Source: an uncultured Bacteroidales bacterium
GTDB taxonomy: Bacteria > Bacteroidota > Bacteroidia > Bacteroidales > F082
NCBI GenBank assembly: GCA_905233445.1
Contig: CAJOEP010000004.1
Span: 62,001 to 126,000 of the forward strand
Reading direction: 5' to 3'
Length of the DNA: 64,000 nt
Shown one piece after another: positions 23,098 to 33,097 of the stretch. Position numbers and translations under genes: made by a program. The notes below the pieces were generated by a model. That model worked only from the letters and a program-made list of their open reading frames with translations. It was not told where the DNA came from and ran no database searches. How positions within the stretch are numbered: the stretch's first letter is position 1; each line of letters starts with the position of its first letter.

Positions 23098-23376
23098 TTA
23101 GATGATTGCTATAATATCGTTTTCACGCATAATCATATAGTCTTTTCCGTCGAGATGGAACTCGGTGCCTGCGTATTTGCCGTAGATGACGGTGTCGCCG
23201 ACTTTCACTGTGACAGGGTTGTCCTTTGTGCCAGGACCGACTGCCACGACTGTGCCTTGCTGAGGTTTCTCTTTTGCTGTGTCAGGGATGATGATTCCAC
23301 TTGCTGTTTTCTGTTCTGCGACAGCCGGCTCAATGACTACGCGGTCTGCCAACGGTTTGATATTCAATTTTGCCAT
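23098..23376 (-). CDS. groS: Co-chaperonin GroES
   Basis: [35 protein letters not shown]. Confidence 0.97.
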   Translation of the reverse strand: MAKLNIKPLADRVVIEPAVAEQKTASGIIIPDTAKEKPQQGTVVAVGPGTKDNPVTVKVGDTVIYGKYAGTEFHLDGKDYMIMRENDIIAII

Positions 23377-23462
23377 GATATTATATTTTTAATTGTTATT
23401 TTCTTGCGATTTTTCTTTATCAAAAATCATTCCAAAGACGATTTTGTCAGCAAAATAATAAA

Positions 23463-23497
23463 AAAAATGTCAGAATGTGTGACATTCTGACATTTTT
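23463..23497. terminator. 16-bp perfect hairpin between secG and groES
   Basis: AAAAATGTCAGAATGT-GTG-ACATTCTGACATTTTT. Confidence 0.8.
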
Positions 23498-23514
23498 CTG
23501 TCTCTCTTATCAGA

Positions 23515-23838
23515 TTATTCTGCTGTTTCTTGACCTGCGACAGGAATCTCAGGAGTTGTTGCTGTCTGCTGAACGCTTTCAACGACCTTGCTGCCTTTGA
23601 CCTGCTGGTTGCCGCTCTTCGGAATTGCTACGCTTGATGCGAGGCAGAACACCACGAGGAGGACTGCGAGGGTCCAGGTTGTCTTCTCCAAAAAGTCTGT
23701 AGTCTTGCGGACGCCGAGAATCTGGTTGTGTGAAGAGAAGTTAGATGCCAATCCGCCACCTTTTGAATTCTGAACTAACACCACCAACATCATCAAGAAA
23801 CTGACGATAAGGATTAATACTGCTATTGTAACGTACAT
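23515..23838 (-). CDS. secG: Preprotein translocase subunit SecG
   Basis: VLVQNSKGGGLASNFSSHNQILGVRKTTDFLEKTTW. Confidence 0.92.
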   Translation of the reverse strand: MYVTIAVLILIVSFLMMLVVLVQNSKGGGLASNFSSHNQILGVRKTTDFLEKTTWTLAVLLVVFCLASSVAIPKSGNQQVKGSKVVESVQQTATTPEIPVAGQETAE

Positions 23839-23851
23839 TGTCTTAAAAATA

Positions 23852-24571
23852 TTAATTGTTTAACTTTTCTTTTAACAAATCAATTCGACCTGCAAAAATA
23901 ATACTTTTTTCTGGATATTTCACTTTTAATTTTTCATAAATTGAAATTGCTTTTTCAAAATATCCTTGTTTTTCGTAAATCATTGCTAATGTTTCACTTA
24001 CAATATTCTCTTGGTCGATTATCGACTCTTGTGCGGCTGAAATAGGGTTGAAAAACTCTTGTTTTGGGCGTGAAATTGAAGGGTTTTCGGCGATGAATTT
24101 GTCGATAATTTCTGCTTTTGACAGCGTTTTTTCGGTTTTTTTAGGTGATTTTTTCTTAGTTTCGAGTTCAGAAATCTTCTTTTCGATGATGGCTTTCAAT
24201 TCGTCGAGAGTTTTCTTTTTCTCTTCGAGGAGTGCCATCTCGCGATTCAGGTCTTCCGAAGTGCCGCCGAGGTCTATTTCAGGGATGAGAATAGTCTTTT
24301 CAGGGATGATATCCTGTTGATTTTCAACATATTCGTCGGGCAGTTGTGTACAGAGTATCCGAAGCGTATTTCTGTTTGGTGCCATGGCTGCCGCCAAACG
24401 GAGTTGCTGTGTCGCTTTTTCATGGTTGACACGACCCATGCCGACGGCAAGTAACACTTGTGCCGCTGTGAAGTAAGGATATTCCTTTACAAGCGTTTCA
24501 AGCTTGGCAACATATTTATTATCAATGAGTTCGGGATGCTCTAAAATCCGTGTCAACCTGTTTTTATCCAA
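23852..24571 (-). CDS. TPR-containing hypothetical protein
   Basis: AMIYEKQGYFEKAISIYEKLKVKYPEKSIIFAGRIDLLK. Confidence 0.6.
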   Translation of the reverse strand: MDKNRLTRILEHPELIDNKYVAKLETLVKEYPYFTAAQVLLAVGMGRVNHEKATQQLRLAAAMAPNRNTLRILCTQLPDEYVENQQDIIPEKTILIPEIDLGGTSEDLNREMALLEEKKKTLDELKAIIEKKISELETKKKSPKKTEKTLSKAEIIDKFIAENPSISRPKQEFFNPISAAQESIIDQENIVSETLAMIYEKQGYFEKAISIYEKLKVKYPEKSIIFAGRIDLLKEKLNN

Positions 24572-24574
24572 AGT

Positions 24575-25093
24575 TTACCAATTTACAACTGCTTTATTGA
24601 AAATGTCTTCGCACAGCTTGTCGCAGATGGTTCTCAAAAGCTCGTCCTGAACGACGTTGAGGTCCTGATTGCTCGGGTAATCGTCAAATTGAGAGAACTT
24701 CTGCTCAAAGTTCTTAGATTCGTCGTATCTGTTGTAAAACCTGACGTTTACAGTGATTGTGAGGCGGTTTAACGCTGCCACTTGGTCGCCTGTGATGGCG
24801 GTTGGAGCGGTCTTGTAGTCGATAATTTCGCCTTCGATGGCAAGGTCGCCATTGTCAGACACTTCATCGAGAGTGGTCTGATTCATGAAATAATCACGCA
24901 AGGTGTTGGTAATCACTTCACTAAGCATCGGATTGACCAGGTTGGCGTTATTCGGGAAATACTGAATAGACACTGTTTTCGCTTCGGCTGGAATGCTTGC
25001 ACCTGTGAAGGAGTAGATACCGCAGCCAGTCAGCAGAAACGCGACCATTAATATTAATAAGGTATTGATTTTTTTAAACAATAATCTCATCAT
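24575..25093 (-). CDS. lptE: LPS-assembly lipoprotein LptE family
   Basis: Lipobox LTGCG; YSFTGASIPAEAKTVSIQYFPNNA...NTLRDYF. Confidence 0.82.
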   Translation of the reverse strand: MMRLLFKKINTLLILMVAFLLTGCGIYSFTGASIPAEAKTVSIQYFPNNANLVNPMLSEVITNTLRDYFMNQTTLDEVSDNGDLAIEGEIIDYKTAPTAITGDQVAALNRLTITVNVRFYNRYDESKNFEQKFSQFDDYPSNQDLNVVQDELLRTICDKLCEDIFNKAVVNW

Positions 25094-25095
25094 TA

Positions 25096-26286
25096 TCAGA
25101 TATTAATGTTATATTCCTTAATTTTTCGATATAGCGTCCGTTCGCTGATGCCGAGTTCTTTGGCAGCGTCTTTGCGTTTGCCGTTATATTTTTGTAATGC
25201 CTTGATAATCACTTCGTTTTCTTTGTCTTGCAACGAAAGGTTATCGGCGGGTGTTTTTTCTTGAACATATTCGATGTCGGCATCCTGTGTGTTTTCGTAG
25301 TCGAGTACCGTCGCTTTTATTGGTGTTATTTGTTGCGATGGCATAGGTTGTGCCGTCGGAATCTGTCCTGATGTCAGGTCGTTGACGGTTTTACGAAGCT
25401 CAGTGATGTCTTTTTTCATGTCGAACAGCACCTTGTAGAGCAGGTCGCGTTCCGAGATGGAGTCGGCGCGGCTTTCGTCTTTGAAGATTGTTGGCAGAGC
25501 CGTCTGCATCGGGAGATAGTTGCGAAGTATCTCTGGCGTTATAACTCGTTCAGTCTCAATGATTGAAATCTGTTCAGTGACGTTTTTCAGTTGACGGATA
25601 TTGCCGTCCCAACGGTAGTTCTCAAACATCGTGAGTGCTTCCGGTGTGAGTTGCACAGCGGGGATGCGGTATTTTTCGGCCACGTCGGATGCGAATTTAC
25701 GGAACAGCAGCTTGATGTCGTCTTTTCTCTCGCGCAGTGCCGGGATGTGAATCGGGACGGTGTTAAGACGATAGTACAGGTCTTCGCGGAAGCGTCCTTT
25801 TTCGATGGCTGTTGGGATATCGACGTTGGTGGCGGCCACCACGCGCACGTTTGTTTTCTGTATTTTCGATGATCCGACCTTGATGAACTCGCCGTTTTCC
25901 AGCACTCTCAGCAGTCGAGCCTGTGTTGCCAATGGGAGTTCGGCCACCTCGTCAAGGAACAAAGTGCCGCCGTCGGCGACTTCAAAATAACCCTTACGGG
26001 TGTCGTAAGCCCCTGTAAATGAACCTTTTTCATGACCAAACAGCTCCGAGTCGATGGTGCCTTCCGGGATGGCGCCGCAGTTGATGGCGAAATATGGACC
26101 ATGCTTGCGGACGCTATTCTGGTGGATTATCTGCGGAAACACATCCTTGCCGGTGCCACTCTCGCCGTTGATGAACACGGTGAGGTCGGTGGCTGCCACT
26201 TGCACAGCCACTTCGATGGCACGGTTCAGGTTGGAATCGTTGCCGATAATGCCGAAACGCCGTTTAATCAGTTGAATATCAATCAT
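25096..26286 (-). CDS. Sigma-54 interaction domain transcriptional regulator with Fis-type HTH
   Basis: GESGTGKDVFPQIIH, GSFTGAYDTRKGYFE, Fis HTH KRKDAAKELGISERTLYRKIKEY. Confidence 0.93.
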   Translation of the reverse strand: MIDIQLIKRRFGIIGNDSNLNRAIEVAVQVAATDLTVFINGESGTGKDVFPQIIHQNSVRKHGPYFAINCGAIPEGTIDSELFGHEKGSFTGAYDTRKGYFEVADGGTLFLDEVAELPLATQARLLRVLENGEFIKVGSSKIQKTNVRVVAATNVDIPTAIEKGRFREDLYYRLNTVPIHIPALRERKDDIKLLFRKFASDVAEKYRIPAVQLTPEALTMFENYRWDGNIRQLKNVTEQISIIETERVITPEILRNYLPMQTALPTIFKDESRADSISERDLLYKVLFDMKKDITELRKTVNDLTSGQIPTAQPMPSQQITPIKATVLDYENTQDADIEYVQEKTPADNLSLQDKENEVIIKALQKYNGKRKDAAKELGISERTLYRKIKEYNINI

Positions 26287-28751
26287 CTCAGTGTTGCGTT
26301 AAGTTGTTGCTCGATGGCCGACTGGATTCTTGCCATAGTCTTTTCAATAACCTTGTCGGTCAAGGTTTTCTGCTTGTCCTGCAAGGTGAAGCTCACTGCG
26401 TATTGTTTCTTTCCTGCCGGAATCTTGTCGCCTTCATAGATGTCGAACAGGTTAACCGACTTCAGGATGTTGCGTTCTGTCGCGAATGCCAATGTCTTGA
26501 TTTGCTCGAAAGTCACGTTCTTGTCCATGACGAGGGCGAGGTCGCGGCGTACACTCGGGAACTTCGGCAATGCCTCGAAACTGATGGTCTTCAAGCCTTT
26601 CACGACTTTCAAAACAGCATCCCAGTCGAAGGTGGCGTGGAACACTTCTTTCTTAACATCGAACATCTTCAAGGTCTTGGCGTTGATTTTGCCCAAAGTC
26701 ACTAACTTATTGTTATTCAATGAATAAACTATTGAATAATCGTAATGTGACTCGGTTCCTTCGGTCATCTCGAGTGTTTCGGCATTGATGCCGAGCTTGT
26801 GGATGATGCCGAGGACGTATTTCTTGAGGTCGTAGAATGTGAGGCTCTGCGGCTTGTTGCTCCACGATTCTTCTTTGTCGTTGCCTGTGATGAGCAGGTC
26901 GAGGCGGTAGTTTTCGCTATATGGGTTGAGAGGTTTTTCCTCAGTCTGTTTGTTCTCGCCGTTGAAGAAATAGATGTTTCCGAACTCGAAGAACTTCATG
27001 TCGAAGCTCTTGAAGCTTTGGTTGCGGGCGATGCTCTCGAGTCCGCCGAACATCAATGACTGGCGCATCACGTCGAGGTCGGAGCTTAACGGATTCATAA
27101 TCTTGAGGTTATGAGCCTCGTCGAAGCTGTCGAGCTCGCGTGTGTATGCTGATTTTGTCAACGAGTTGTTCATGATTTCGTAGAAACCATTGGAGGCGAG
27201 GAAGATAGAAATCTCTTTCTGGATCTTCTCTTTGTCAGGCTTCACGTTGACGTTGAGACTTGCGTTGATTTTTGTAGGGATGGCGATGTTGTCGTAGCCG
27301 TAGATTCTCAAGATTTCCTCGACGAGGTCGGCTGGACGATAGACATCGACTTTGCAAGTCGGAACGTCGACGGTAACGTATGCGTCTGTAAGTTCAACCA
27401 CTTGACAATCAAGGTCTTTGAGTATGTTGACAGCCACGTCTTTCTCGATATTCTGACCAGCGATCTTGTTGAGATAATCGAACTTGAGCTGTATGCGGAC
27501 AGGTGTGAAGTCGCCGTTTTTCACGTCTTTCACTTCTGATGACACTGTGCCGCCTGCCAGTTCTTTCACCAGCAATGCTGCGCGTTTCAATGCGTAAAGC
27601 GTGATGTTAGGGTCGCAACCGCGTTCATAACGGAAGCTCGCGTCGGTCTGAAGACCGTGGAAACGAGCTGTCTTACGAATCGAAGTAGGGTTGAAGTAAG
27701 CACTCTCGATGAACACGTTTGTTGTCGTTTCGGTGACGCCTGATTCGAGGCCGCCGAACACTCCGGCGATGCACATTGGCTCTTCAGCGTTGCAAATCAT
27801 GAGGTTAGTATCGCTGAGTTTGCGCTCGACACCGTCCAAGGTGGTGAATGGTGTGCCTTTTGCCAAGCGTTTCACGATAACTTTCTTACCCTTAATCTTA
27901 TCTGCGTCGAAGATATGAAGCGGCTGTCCGACTTCCATCAAAACGTAGTTGGAAATATCGACGATGTTGTTGATAGAGCGCAGTCCTATTGCTTCGAGGC
28001 GATGTTTGAGCCATGCCGGTGACGGACCAACTTTCACTCCGCTGACGGTGACGCCGCTGTATCGTGGGCAGTTCTTAGTGTCTTCCACGATGACTTCGAT
28101 GTCGTTGTTAGTGTTTTCAACTTTGAAAGCGTCCACTGACGGGCGTTCAATCTTATATTGACGAGTGTTGTTTTTATGGTTCAAAGCAGCCACAAGGTCG
28201 CGGTCGCAGCCGATGTGCGATGTGGCGTCGGAGCGGTTGGCGGTAAGACCGATCTCGTAGGTAAAGTCTTCTTCTACAGGGAAGTAGAACGAGGCAGGCT
28301 TGCCCACTTCGTAGTTCTCTGGCAGCACCATAATGCCTTCGTGAGAGGTACCGAGTTGGAGTTCGTCTTCAGCGCATATCATGCCTTCCGACACCTCGCC
28401 GCGGATCTTGCCTTTTTTAATGGTGAAGCTCTCGTCGCCGCTCCACAGCTCGCAACCTATTGTTGCAACCAAAACCTTCTGTCCGGCAGCCACGTTAGGG
28501 GCGCCGCACACGATATGGAGAGGCTCGGCTTCGCCCACGTCGACGGTGGTGATGTGAAGGTGGTCGGAGTTCGGGTGGTCGATGCATGTCAACACTTTTC
28601 CTACGACGACGCCTTTCAAGCCGCCTTTCACCGACTCGTAACGTGTCATGTCTTCAACTTCGAGACCTGTTCCGGTCAATGTTTTTCCAAGTTCTTCAGC
28701 CGGTAAATCGCACTGGATGTACTGCTTAAGCCAATTATATGATATTTTCAT
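26283..28751 (-). CDS. pheT: Phenylalanine--tRNA ligase beta subunit
   Basis: KISYNWLKQYI, tRNA-binding and B5/FDX-ACB-like C-terminus. Confidence 0.96.
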   Translation of the reverse strand: MKISYNWLKQYIQCDLPAEELGKTLTGTGLEVEDMTRYESVKGGLKGVVVGKVLTCIDHPNSDHLHITTVDVGEAEPLHIVCGAPNVAAGQKVLVATIGCELWSGDESFTIKKGKIRGEVSEGMICAEDELQLGTSHEGIMVLPENYEVGKPASFYFPVEEDFTYEIGLTANRSDATSHIGCDRDLVAALNHKNNTRQYKIERPSVDAFKVENTNNDIEVIVEDTKNCPRYSGVTVSGVKVGPSPAWLKHRLEAIGLRSINNIVDISNYVLMEVGQPLHIFDADKIKGKKVIVKRLAKGTPFTTLDGVERKLSDTNLMICNAEEPMCIAGVFGGLESGVTETTTNVFIESAYFNPTSIRKTARFHGLQTDASFRYERGCDPNITLYALKRAALLVKELAGGTVSSEVKDVKNGDFTPVRIQLKFDYLNKIAGQNIEKDVAVNILKDLDCQVVELTDAYVTVDVPTCKVDVYRPADLVEEILRIYGYDNIAIPTKINASLNVNVKPDKEKIQKEISIFLASNGFYEIMNNSLTKSAYTRELDSFDEAHNLKIMNPLSSDLDVMRQSLMFGGLESIARNQSFKSFDMKFFEFGNIYFFNGENKQTEEKPLNPYSENYRLDLLITGNDKEESWSNKPQSLTFYDLKKYVLGIIHKLGINAETLEMTEGTESHYDYSIVYSLNNNKLVTLGKINAKTLKMFDVKKEVFHATFDWDAVLKVVKGLKTISFEALPKFPSVRRDLALVMDKNVTFEQIKTLAFATERNILKSVNLFDIYEGDKIPAGKKQYAVSFTLQDKQKTLTDKVIEKTMARIQSAIEQQLNATLR

Positions 28752-28777
28752 TTTATAAATGTTTATTATTCAATAGC

Positions 28778-28818
28778 ATGAGATTCCTCGACTCCACTTC
28801 GTTTCGCTCGGAATGACA
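28778..28818. repeat. CTTCGTTTCGCTCGGAATGAC intergenic repeat copy
   Basis: gagattcctcgactccacttcgtttcgctcggaatgac. Confidence 0.8.
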
Positions 28819-28879
28819 ATTACAAACTGCAAAGATACAAAATTCTGACAAAATGTCAGGTAAAAAAAGAAAAAAAGTT

Positions 28880-29821
28880 TTAGTTTCGCACAAATCGGCT
28901 AATACGTTCGGTAACAATGCGGATATAACTGCGCTTCAGCTTCTTTGTCAGTAGGCTCTGATTGACCAATTGAAGTGTGGCAACGGGAACTGACATATAT
29001 TTATCCAGTATTTTTTTGATGCGGCTTTCAACGAGGAAAATTTCTTTGCCAAACCATTCGAAATCCTGACGACAAGGGTGACCGGTGTTGATATAGTTTT
29101 CGCTTCGCGGAATATTGGGTGACAAGCCTCCGTCGAGGGCAAAATCTTCGTCACGTACGTGTAATGTGGTGTTTAATAAGTCGTAAGCTGGAGTCAGACA
29201 ATAATCTTCTCCGTTCAAAATCACTGAAAAATTTTTGAGATGAGCGTCGCCATTGGCGTAGATATAGTTGAAAACGACCAATTCGAAAAAACGTTCCATC
29301 TCGGTCATCCATGCGGGAATATAACGGCGGATGCAACGGGCTATATTTGAATACGAACCGTTGTATTTGAATGTCTTGCCACCGTCGGCCTCGCTTTTGC
29401 CGATCAAAGTCGCCATGTCTTCCATCGGGTATTTGAGACCGTTGTCACCGATGTCGAACCGGCGGGTGATATACACCGGATGTCCGTTTGGAGTGGAGCA
29501 CAGACCGTTTGCGGCCACGGGAATGCCATACACTTGTGATGCTATCTGCATGGTCAGATGCTCGTTGGCTGGAATATGCCATCGGTCGATAAGTGTCGCA
29601 TCCCATGGGGCAGGCTTCAAAATGTGTGTCGAGCGTTCTCCTTCGACTGCAAGGCGGATTTTGTCGCCATCGACAACTGCGGGAAATTTCTCTTGCACGC
29701 CGGACACCGATATGCGCTGCATGGCCTGAGTCATCTCCTTGGTGTGATGTTTTCCGTCGAGATTGAAGTCGAGCATCATCGACACGTGGCGATTATCGAA
29801 AAGAGGTGTATTGTATCTCAT
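28880..29821 (-). CDS. HipA/HipT-like kinase (toxin-type subunit, separate from N-subdomain)
   Basis: RISVSGVQEKFPAVV Ser-loop, YANGDAHLKNFSVIL, YDLLNT. Confidence 0.85.
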   Translation of the reverse strand: MRYNTPLFDNRHVSMMLDFNLDGKHHTKEMTQAMQRISVSGVQEKFPAVVDGDKIRLAVEGERSTHILKPAPWDATLIDRWHIPANEHLTMQIASQVYGIPVAANGLCSTPNGHPVYITRRFDIGDNGLKYPMEDMATLIGKSEADGGKTFKYNGSYSNIARCIRRYIPAWMTEMERFFELVVFNYIYANGDAHLKNFSVILNGEDYCLTPAYDLLNTTLHVRDEDFALDGGLSPNIPRSENYINTGHPCRQDFEWFGKEIFLVESRIKKILDKYMSVPVATLQLVNQSLLTKKLKRSYIRIVTERISRFVRN

Positions 29822-29822
29822 T

Positions 29823-30149
29823 TTAAAGCTTTTTTAAATTCACAGCGCCGATAGTCTCGATGTCAGACATTGCATAAAGGATGCCGAAAAGGTCGGCTTC
29901 GTCGATATGATGTTCGCGGCAGACCACGCGTCGGAGTGTGCCTTCGGGCAGCATGTTGGCGAAGAACGGGAACAGATGCTCGCTTTCGTACGGCGAATCC
30001 GACTTTGGCATTGTGACGGAAATGTGTGGAAACTCGCTTCGCACATACGTCGGATAATATTCAAAGCGGTAGTCTTTGCCAGGCAGGAGTTCTGTCAGGA
30101 TGCCGGCTTTTTTGCTATTATAAAAAACGTTTAACTGTCGCATTTTCAA
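29823..30149 (-). CDS. HipA N-subdomain protein (HipS-like)
   Basis: MRQLNVFYNSKKAGILTE...LFPFFANMLPEG. Confidence 0.8.
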   Translation of the reverse strand: MKMRQLNVFYNSKKAGILTELLPGKDYRFEYYPTYVRSEFPHISVTMPKSDSPYESEHLFPFFANMLPEGTLRRVVCREHHIDEADLFGILYAMSDIETIGAVNLKKL

Positions 30150-30155
30150 ATGTTT

Positions 30156-30389
30156 TTAAACTGTTTTACGAATTCGATAGACTATCTCAAGGCCAAGCAC
30201 GTCGAGTAGTTTTTCTGTTGTCTGCAGGGAAGGATTTCCTTTTCCGCGTTCGATGTCTTTCACTGTGGCTAGGCTCACTCCGGCCATTTCCGCGAGGTCG
30301 GCTTGGGATATCTGCAGTCGGTTTCGTCTTTCTTTAATAGTGTCTGTTAGATTCATAAAAGTATAATATAATAGACATTTAGGCCGCAA
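30156..30389 (-). CDS. HipB-like XRE-family HTH antitoxin
   Basis: IKERRNRLQISQADLAEMAGVSLATVKDIERGKGNPSL. Confidence 0.85.
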   Translation of the reverse strand: MRPKCLLYYTFMNLTDTIKERRNRLQISQADLAEMAGVSLATVKDIERGKGNPSLQTTEKLLDVLGLEIVYRIRKTV

Positions 30390-30502
30390 ATATACAAATA
30401 ATTTGTGAAATATAAAGAAAAAGTTTAATAAAATATACTTAAATTAACCACGAATAAATTCCAGCTCCGACAAGGCGATGATTATAATTGTCCAATTCAT
30501 TG

Positions 30503-31543
30503 TTATTTCTGTTTAAATTTTAAATATATTTGCCATGCTTCCTGAACATCTTCAGCATCAAAATTGCCCTCGAAAAACGACACCTGGCAATCCTCTTTGA
30601 AAGGTGACCAGTTGCCACAAATGACGCCGTCGTGGGCGATGATTGGCTGGAAGATGCCGCTGTTGTTGTGGGCATGATGACGGTGTTCAGCAGGGAGCAC
30701 GATATCGCGGCTTTTGTAACCGATAAGATACTCGTCGTAAGGCGGAATCAGCAGATACTGACCTTTGCGGAAGCCACGGGTGCGGCAGTCGTCGGTGAGA
30801 TAGAATTCGCGACGTTTCCATTTTTCGAGATGCAGGTAATCGCCCAATAATTCGATGCCTTTTAGGCAGTCGTTGATACCGAGTCCCGACCACCACACGA
30901 AATCCTCCAACGTAGCAGGCTGACGGCTTTGAAAATACTTTTTTGTGAGGCGCATCAAAGCCTCGTCGCGGTCTATAGTCTTACGAGGTCCGACTTTGCT
31001 CTCGGCAAGCGCATATGTCGCCTTCATCGGCTGTAAGTCGCCGCTACACAGCGTTCCTGTGAACTCGCCCATTCGGATGTGATACGAAAGGCGGTGGTCG
31101 TCCATCGTGATGTCTTTTTCAGTCAATGCCTGCACGAAATCCTCTTTCGTCACGCTGTCTTTTTCGGCGGCGGTCTGCACCAGAATCTTTCTTATTTTCA
31201 AGTATTCCTCTTCGGGAATGTCGATTTTATTGCTGTGCATCCAGCCTTTGGTGACGGCTATCGCTTTCGGTGCGCAGAGGTCGAGCATCCACCAGTAGTC
31301 GTTGGCAGAGACGAGCTGCCAGGTGCCTCGCATGAGATGCAAACGGATAATGTCTCCGTCGGCGAAGGCTTTTGAAAAAGCCTTCGCCGACGGCTTCTTG
31401 GTGCGCATCTCCACCGCCCACCGCATCAGACGGTACTCCTGCGCCTGCATGGCACCAAGATGGCTCACCACCTCGGCAGGGTCACTAAACTGCGGCGCTG
31501 CAAGTTGCTGATTAAGAAGACGTATGGCAATAGGATTCATCAA
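30503..31543 (-). CDS. Winged-helix DNA-binding domain protein (AlkZ/YcaQ-like family)
   Basis: HLGAMQAQEYRLMRWAVEMR, HLMRGTWQLV. Confidence 0.78.
   Translation of the reverse strand: MMNPIAIRLLNQQLAAPQFSDPAEVVSHLGAMQAQEYRLMRWAVEMRTKKPSAKAFSKAFADGDIIRLHLMRGTWQLVSANDYWWMLDLCAPKAIAVTKGWMHSNKIDIPEEEYLKIRKILVQTAAEKDSVTKEDFVQALTEKDITMDDHRLSYHIRMGEFTGTLCSGDLQPMKATYALAESKVGPRKTIDRDEALMRLTKKYFQSRQPATLEDFVWWSGLGINDCLKGIELLGDYLHLEKWKRREFYLTDDCRTRGFRKGQYLLIPPYDEYLIGYKSRDIVLPAEHRHHAHNNSGIFQPIIAHDGVICGNWSPFKEDCQVSFFEGNFDAEDVQEAWQIYLKFKQK
31356..31393. repeat. Perfect 18-bp inverted repeat (2-nt loop) inside CDS
   Basis: CCGTCGGCGAAGGCTTTT-GA-AAAAGCCTTCGCCGACGG. Confidence 0.95.
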
Positions 31544-31550
31544 ATGTTAA

Positions 31551-31880
31551 TTATTTCAAATTTCTCTTCGCCTCCTCATTATTTGCATGAACCATGGCGA
31601 TTTTCGGACATTGCTCCATTTCCGGGCAGTCGCCGCAGGTATCAACACCTTTTTGCATCGCACACTGGCGAATTGGACAAAGCTTGTCGCAGAAGACGGT
31701 CTTTCGGCCATTAACACGACAACCATCACAATTGATATGCTCAGGCAAAATTTGAACATTATTCAAATCAGACCATAGTTTTGCCGTTTTTTCACGCAAA
31801 GCGTTGTCATTATTCTTTGTGGCAATATAAGCGTCACATTTCTCGCAGTTCAAGCCACAATAGGCAATCAAATCATTCAT
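31551..31880 (-). CDS. DUF3795-like Cys-rich protein
   Basis: LIAYCGLNCEKCDAYIATKNND; C-terminal Cys cluster. Confidence 0.8.
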   Translation of the reverse strand: MNDLIAYCGLNCEKCDAYIATKNNDNALREKTAKLWSDLNNVQILPEHINCDGCRVNGRKTVFCDKLCPIRQCAMQKGVDTCGDCPEMEQCPKIAMVHANNEEAKRNLK

Positions 31881-31887
31881 TTCTTTT

Positions 31888-31955
31888 TGTTTTTCAACAC
31901 GGATTGAACTGATCTAACGGATTTTTCCATCCGTAATATCCGTTTAATCCGTGGT
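31888..31955. repeat. ACGGATT-type degenerate intergenic repeat
   Basis: Repeated (A)CGGAT/ATCCGT words in both orientations. Confidence 0.5.
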
Positions 31956-31958
31956 CGT

Positions 31959-32439
31959 TTATCTTTCTAGTTTCATTACTTTTACCGGTCTGTCGGCGCC
32001 GACTGCAAGATTTGGACAAACGGTTTCAATGCCTGTATCTTTAAATCCGCATTTTTCCATCACCTTGCCTGAGGCTGGGTTTTCAGGGAAATAATCGCCC
32101 CACAGTTACCAGCTGCAATGCTTCGGTGCAGATACTTTTGCCCCAATATGGCTTGGCAATCCAATAACCGACTTCGGCTTCGTCATCTTTTATTCTCAAG
32201 TTCGATACAGAAGCCGGTAAATATCCAACACATCCGACAGGCTCGCCGGTCTCCTTCCACTCAACAGCCCACATACCTTCACCGCTAAAAACTGTGCGGA
32301 TAATTTTCAAGCTCTCCTCCACGCTTTTATGCGGCGGCCATCCTGCTCGAGGCCCCACATCAGGATCGGAAGCATATTTGAAAAGCGTCTCGGCATCACT
32401 ATCAAGCCAAGGACGAAGCGTCAGTCTTGCGGTCTGCAT
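31959..32439 (-). pseudogene. GNAT N-acetyltransferase (RimJ/RimL-type), frameshifted near 32103
   Basis: ORF frame ends ...GKSICTEALQLVTVGRLFP*; next frame continues GDYFPENPASGKVMEKCGFKDTGIETVCPNLAVGADRPVKVMKLER* to 31959. Confidence 0.75.
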
Positions 32440-33005
32440 TATAAGCTTTGTCTTTGCAGCAAATGGTGGCAACTGACCTTCGTTGTACGACATGGCCTTC
32501 TTTGGAAAAGTCTTTTCATATTCATCCCTTTCGGCGGACAATAAGTACCTTCACGGTTGCCCCAATAGCCTGAAATCAGCTCTTGAGCGAGAAAATATGG
32601 AACTTCTGATTCACGAGGTTCGGCGTGATAATGAATCTTGAGTTTACTGGCGAGATCGAATCCTGCATGACAGTAAAAATCGATGTTACCTTCCATATTA
32701 AGCAGTCCGATGCCCATGTTCTTGGCTTTTTCCAACGCATATTGTAGCAATTTCAAGCCATAGCCTTTACGTTTGTAGTCGGGATGGATGCTTATTGGTC
32801 CGAATGTCCATGATGGAAATGAAGTTCCGTCGTCAAGTGTGATCTCGGCTTTTGAGAACATAACATGACCGATGATTTGACCATTTTCCTCCATTACCAA
32901 ATCCAATTCAGGGATGAAATCGGGGTTGTTTCTATATTGGTTAAGCACGTAATGCTCAGTGCATCCGGGACGACAATCATTGGGTTGTTCAAGTCTTATA
33001 TTCAT
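32439..33005 (-). pseudogene. GNAT N-acetyltransferase, probably frameshifted near its 3' end
   Basis: FGPISIHPDYKRKGYGLKLLQYALEKAKNMG...YHAEPRESEVPYF; expected tail DEYEKTFPKKAMSYNEGQL lies in another frame. Confidence 0.6.
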
Positions 33006-33097
33006 AATATATCACAAATCTTATCTTCTCTGATATACGCCATCCTCGTCAAACAGCTTCTTCTGCAAATGGGAGCACATATTGGTGGTGTCGATTG

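Noticed and set aside
25096-26286. GSFTGA instead of GAFTGA in the sigma-54 activator as an anomaly
   Set aside because: A minor variant I would expect to be tolerated; not strong enough to report
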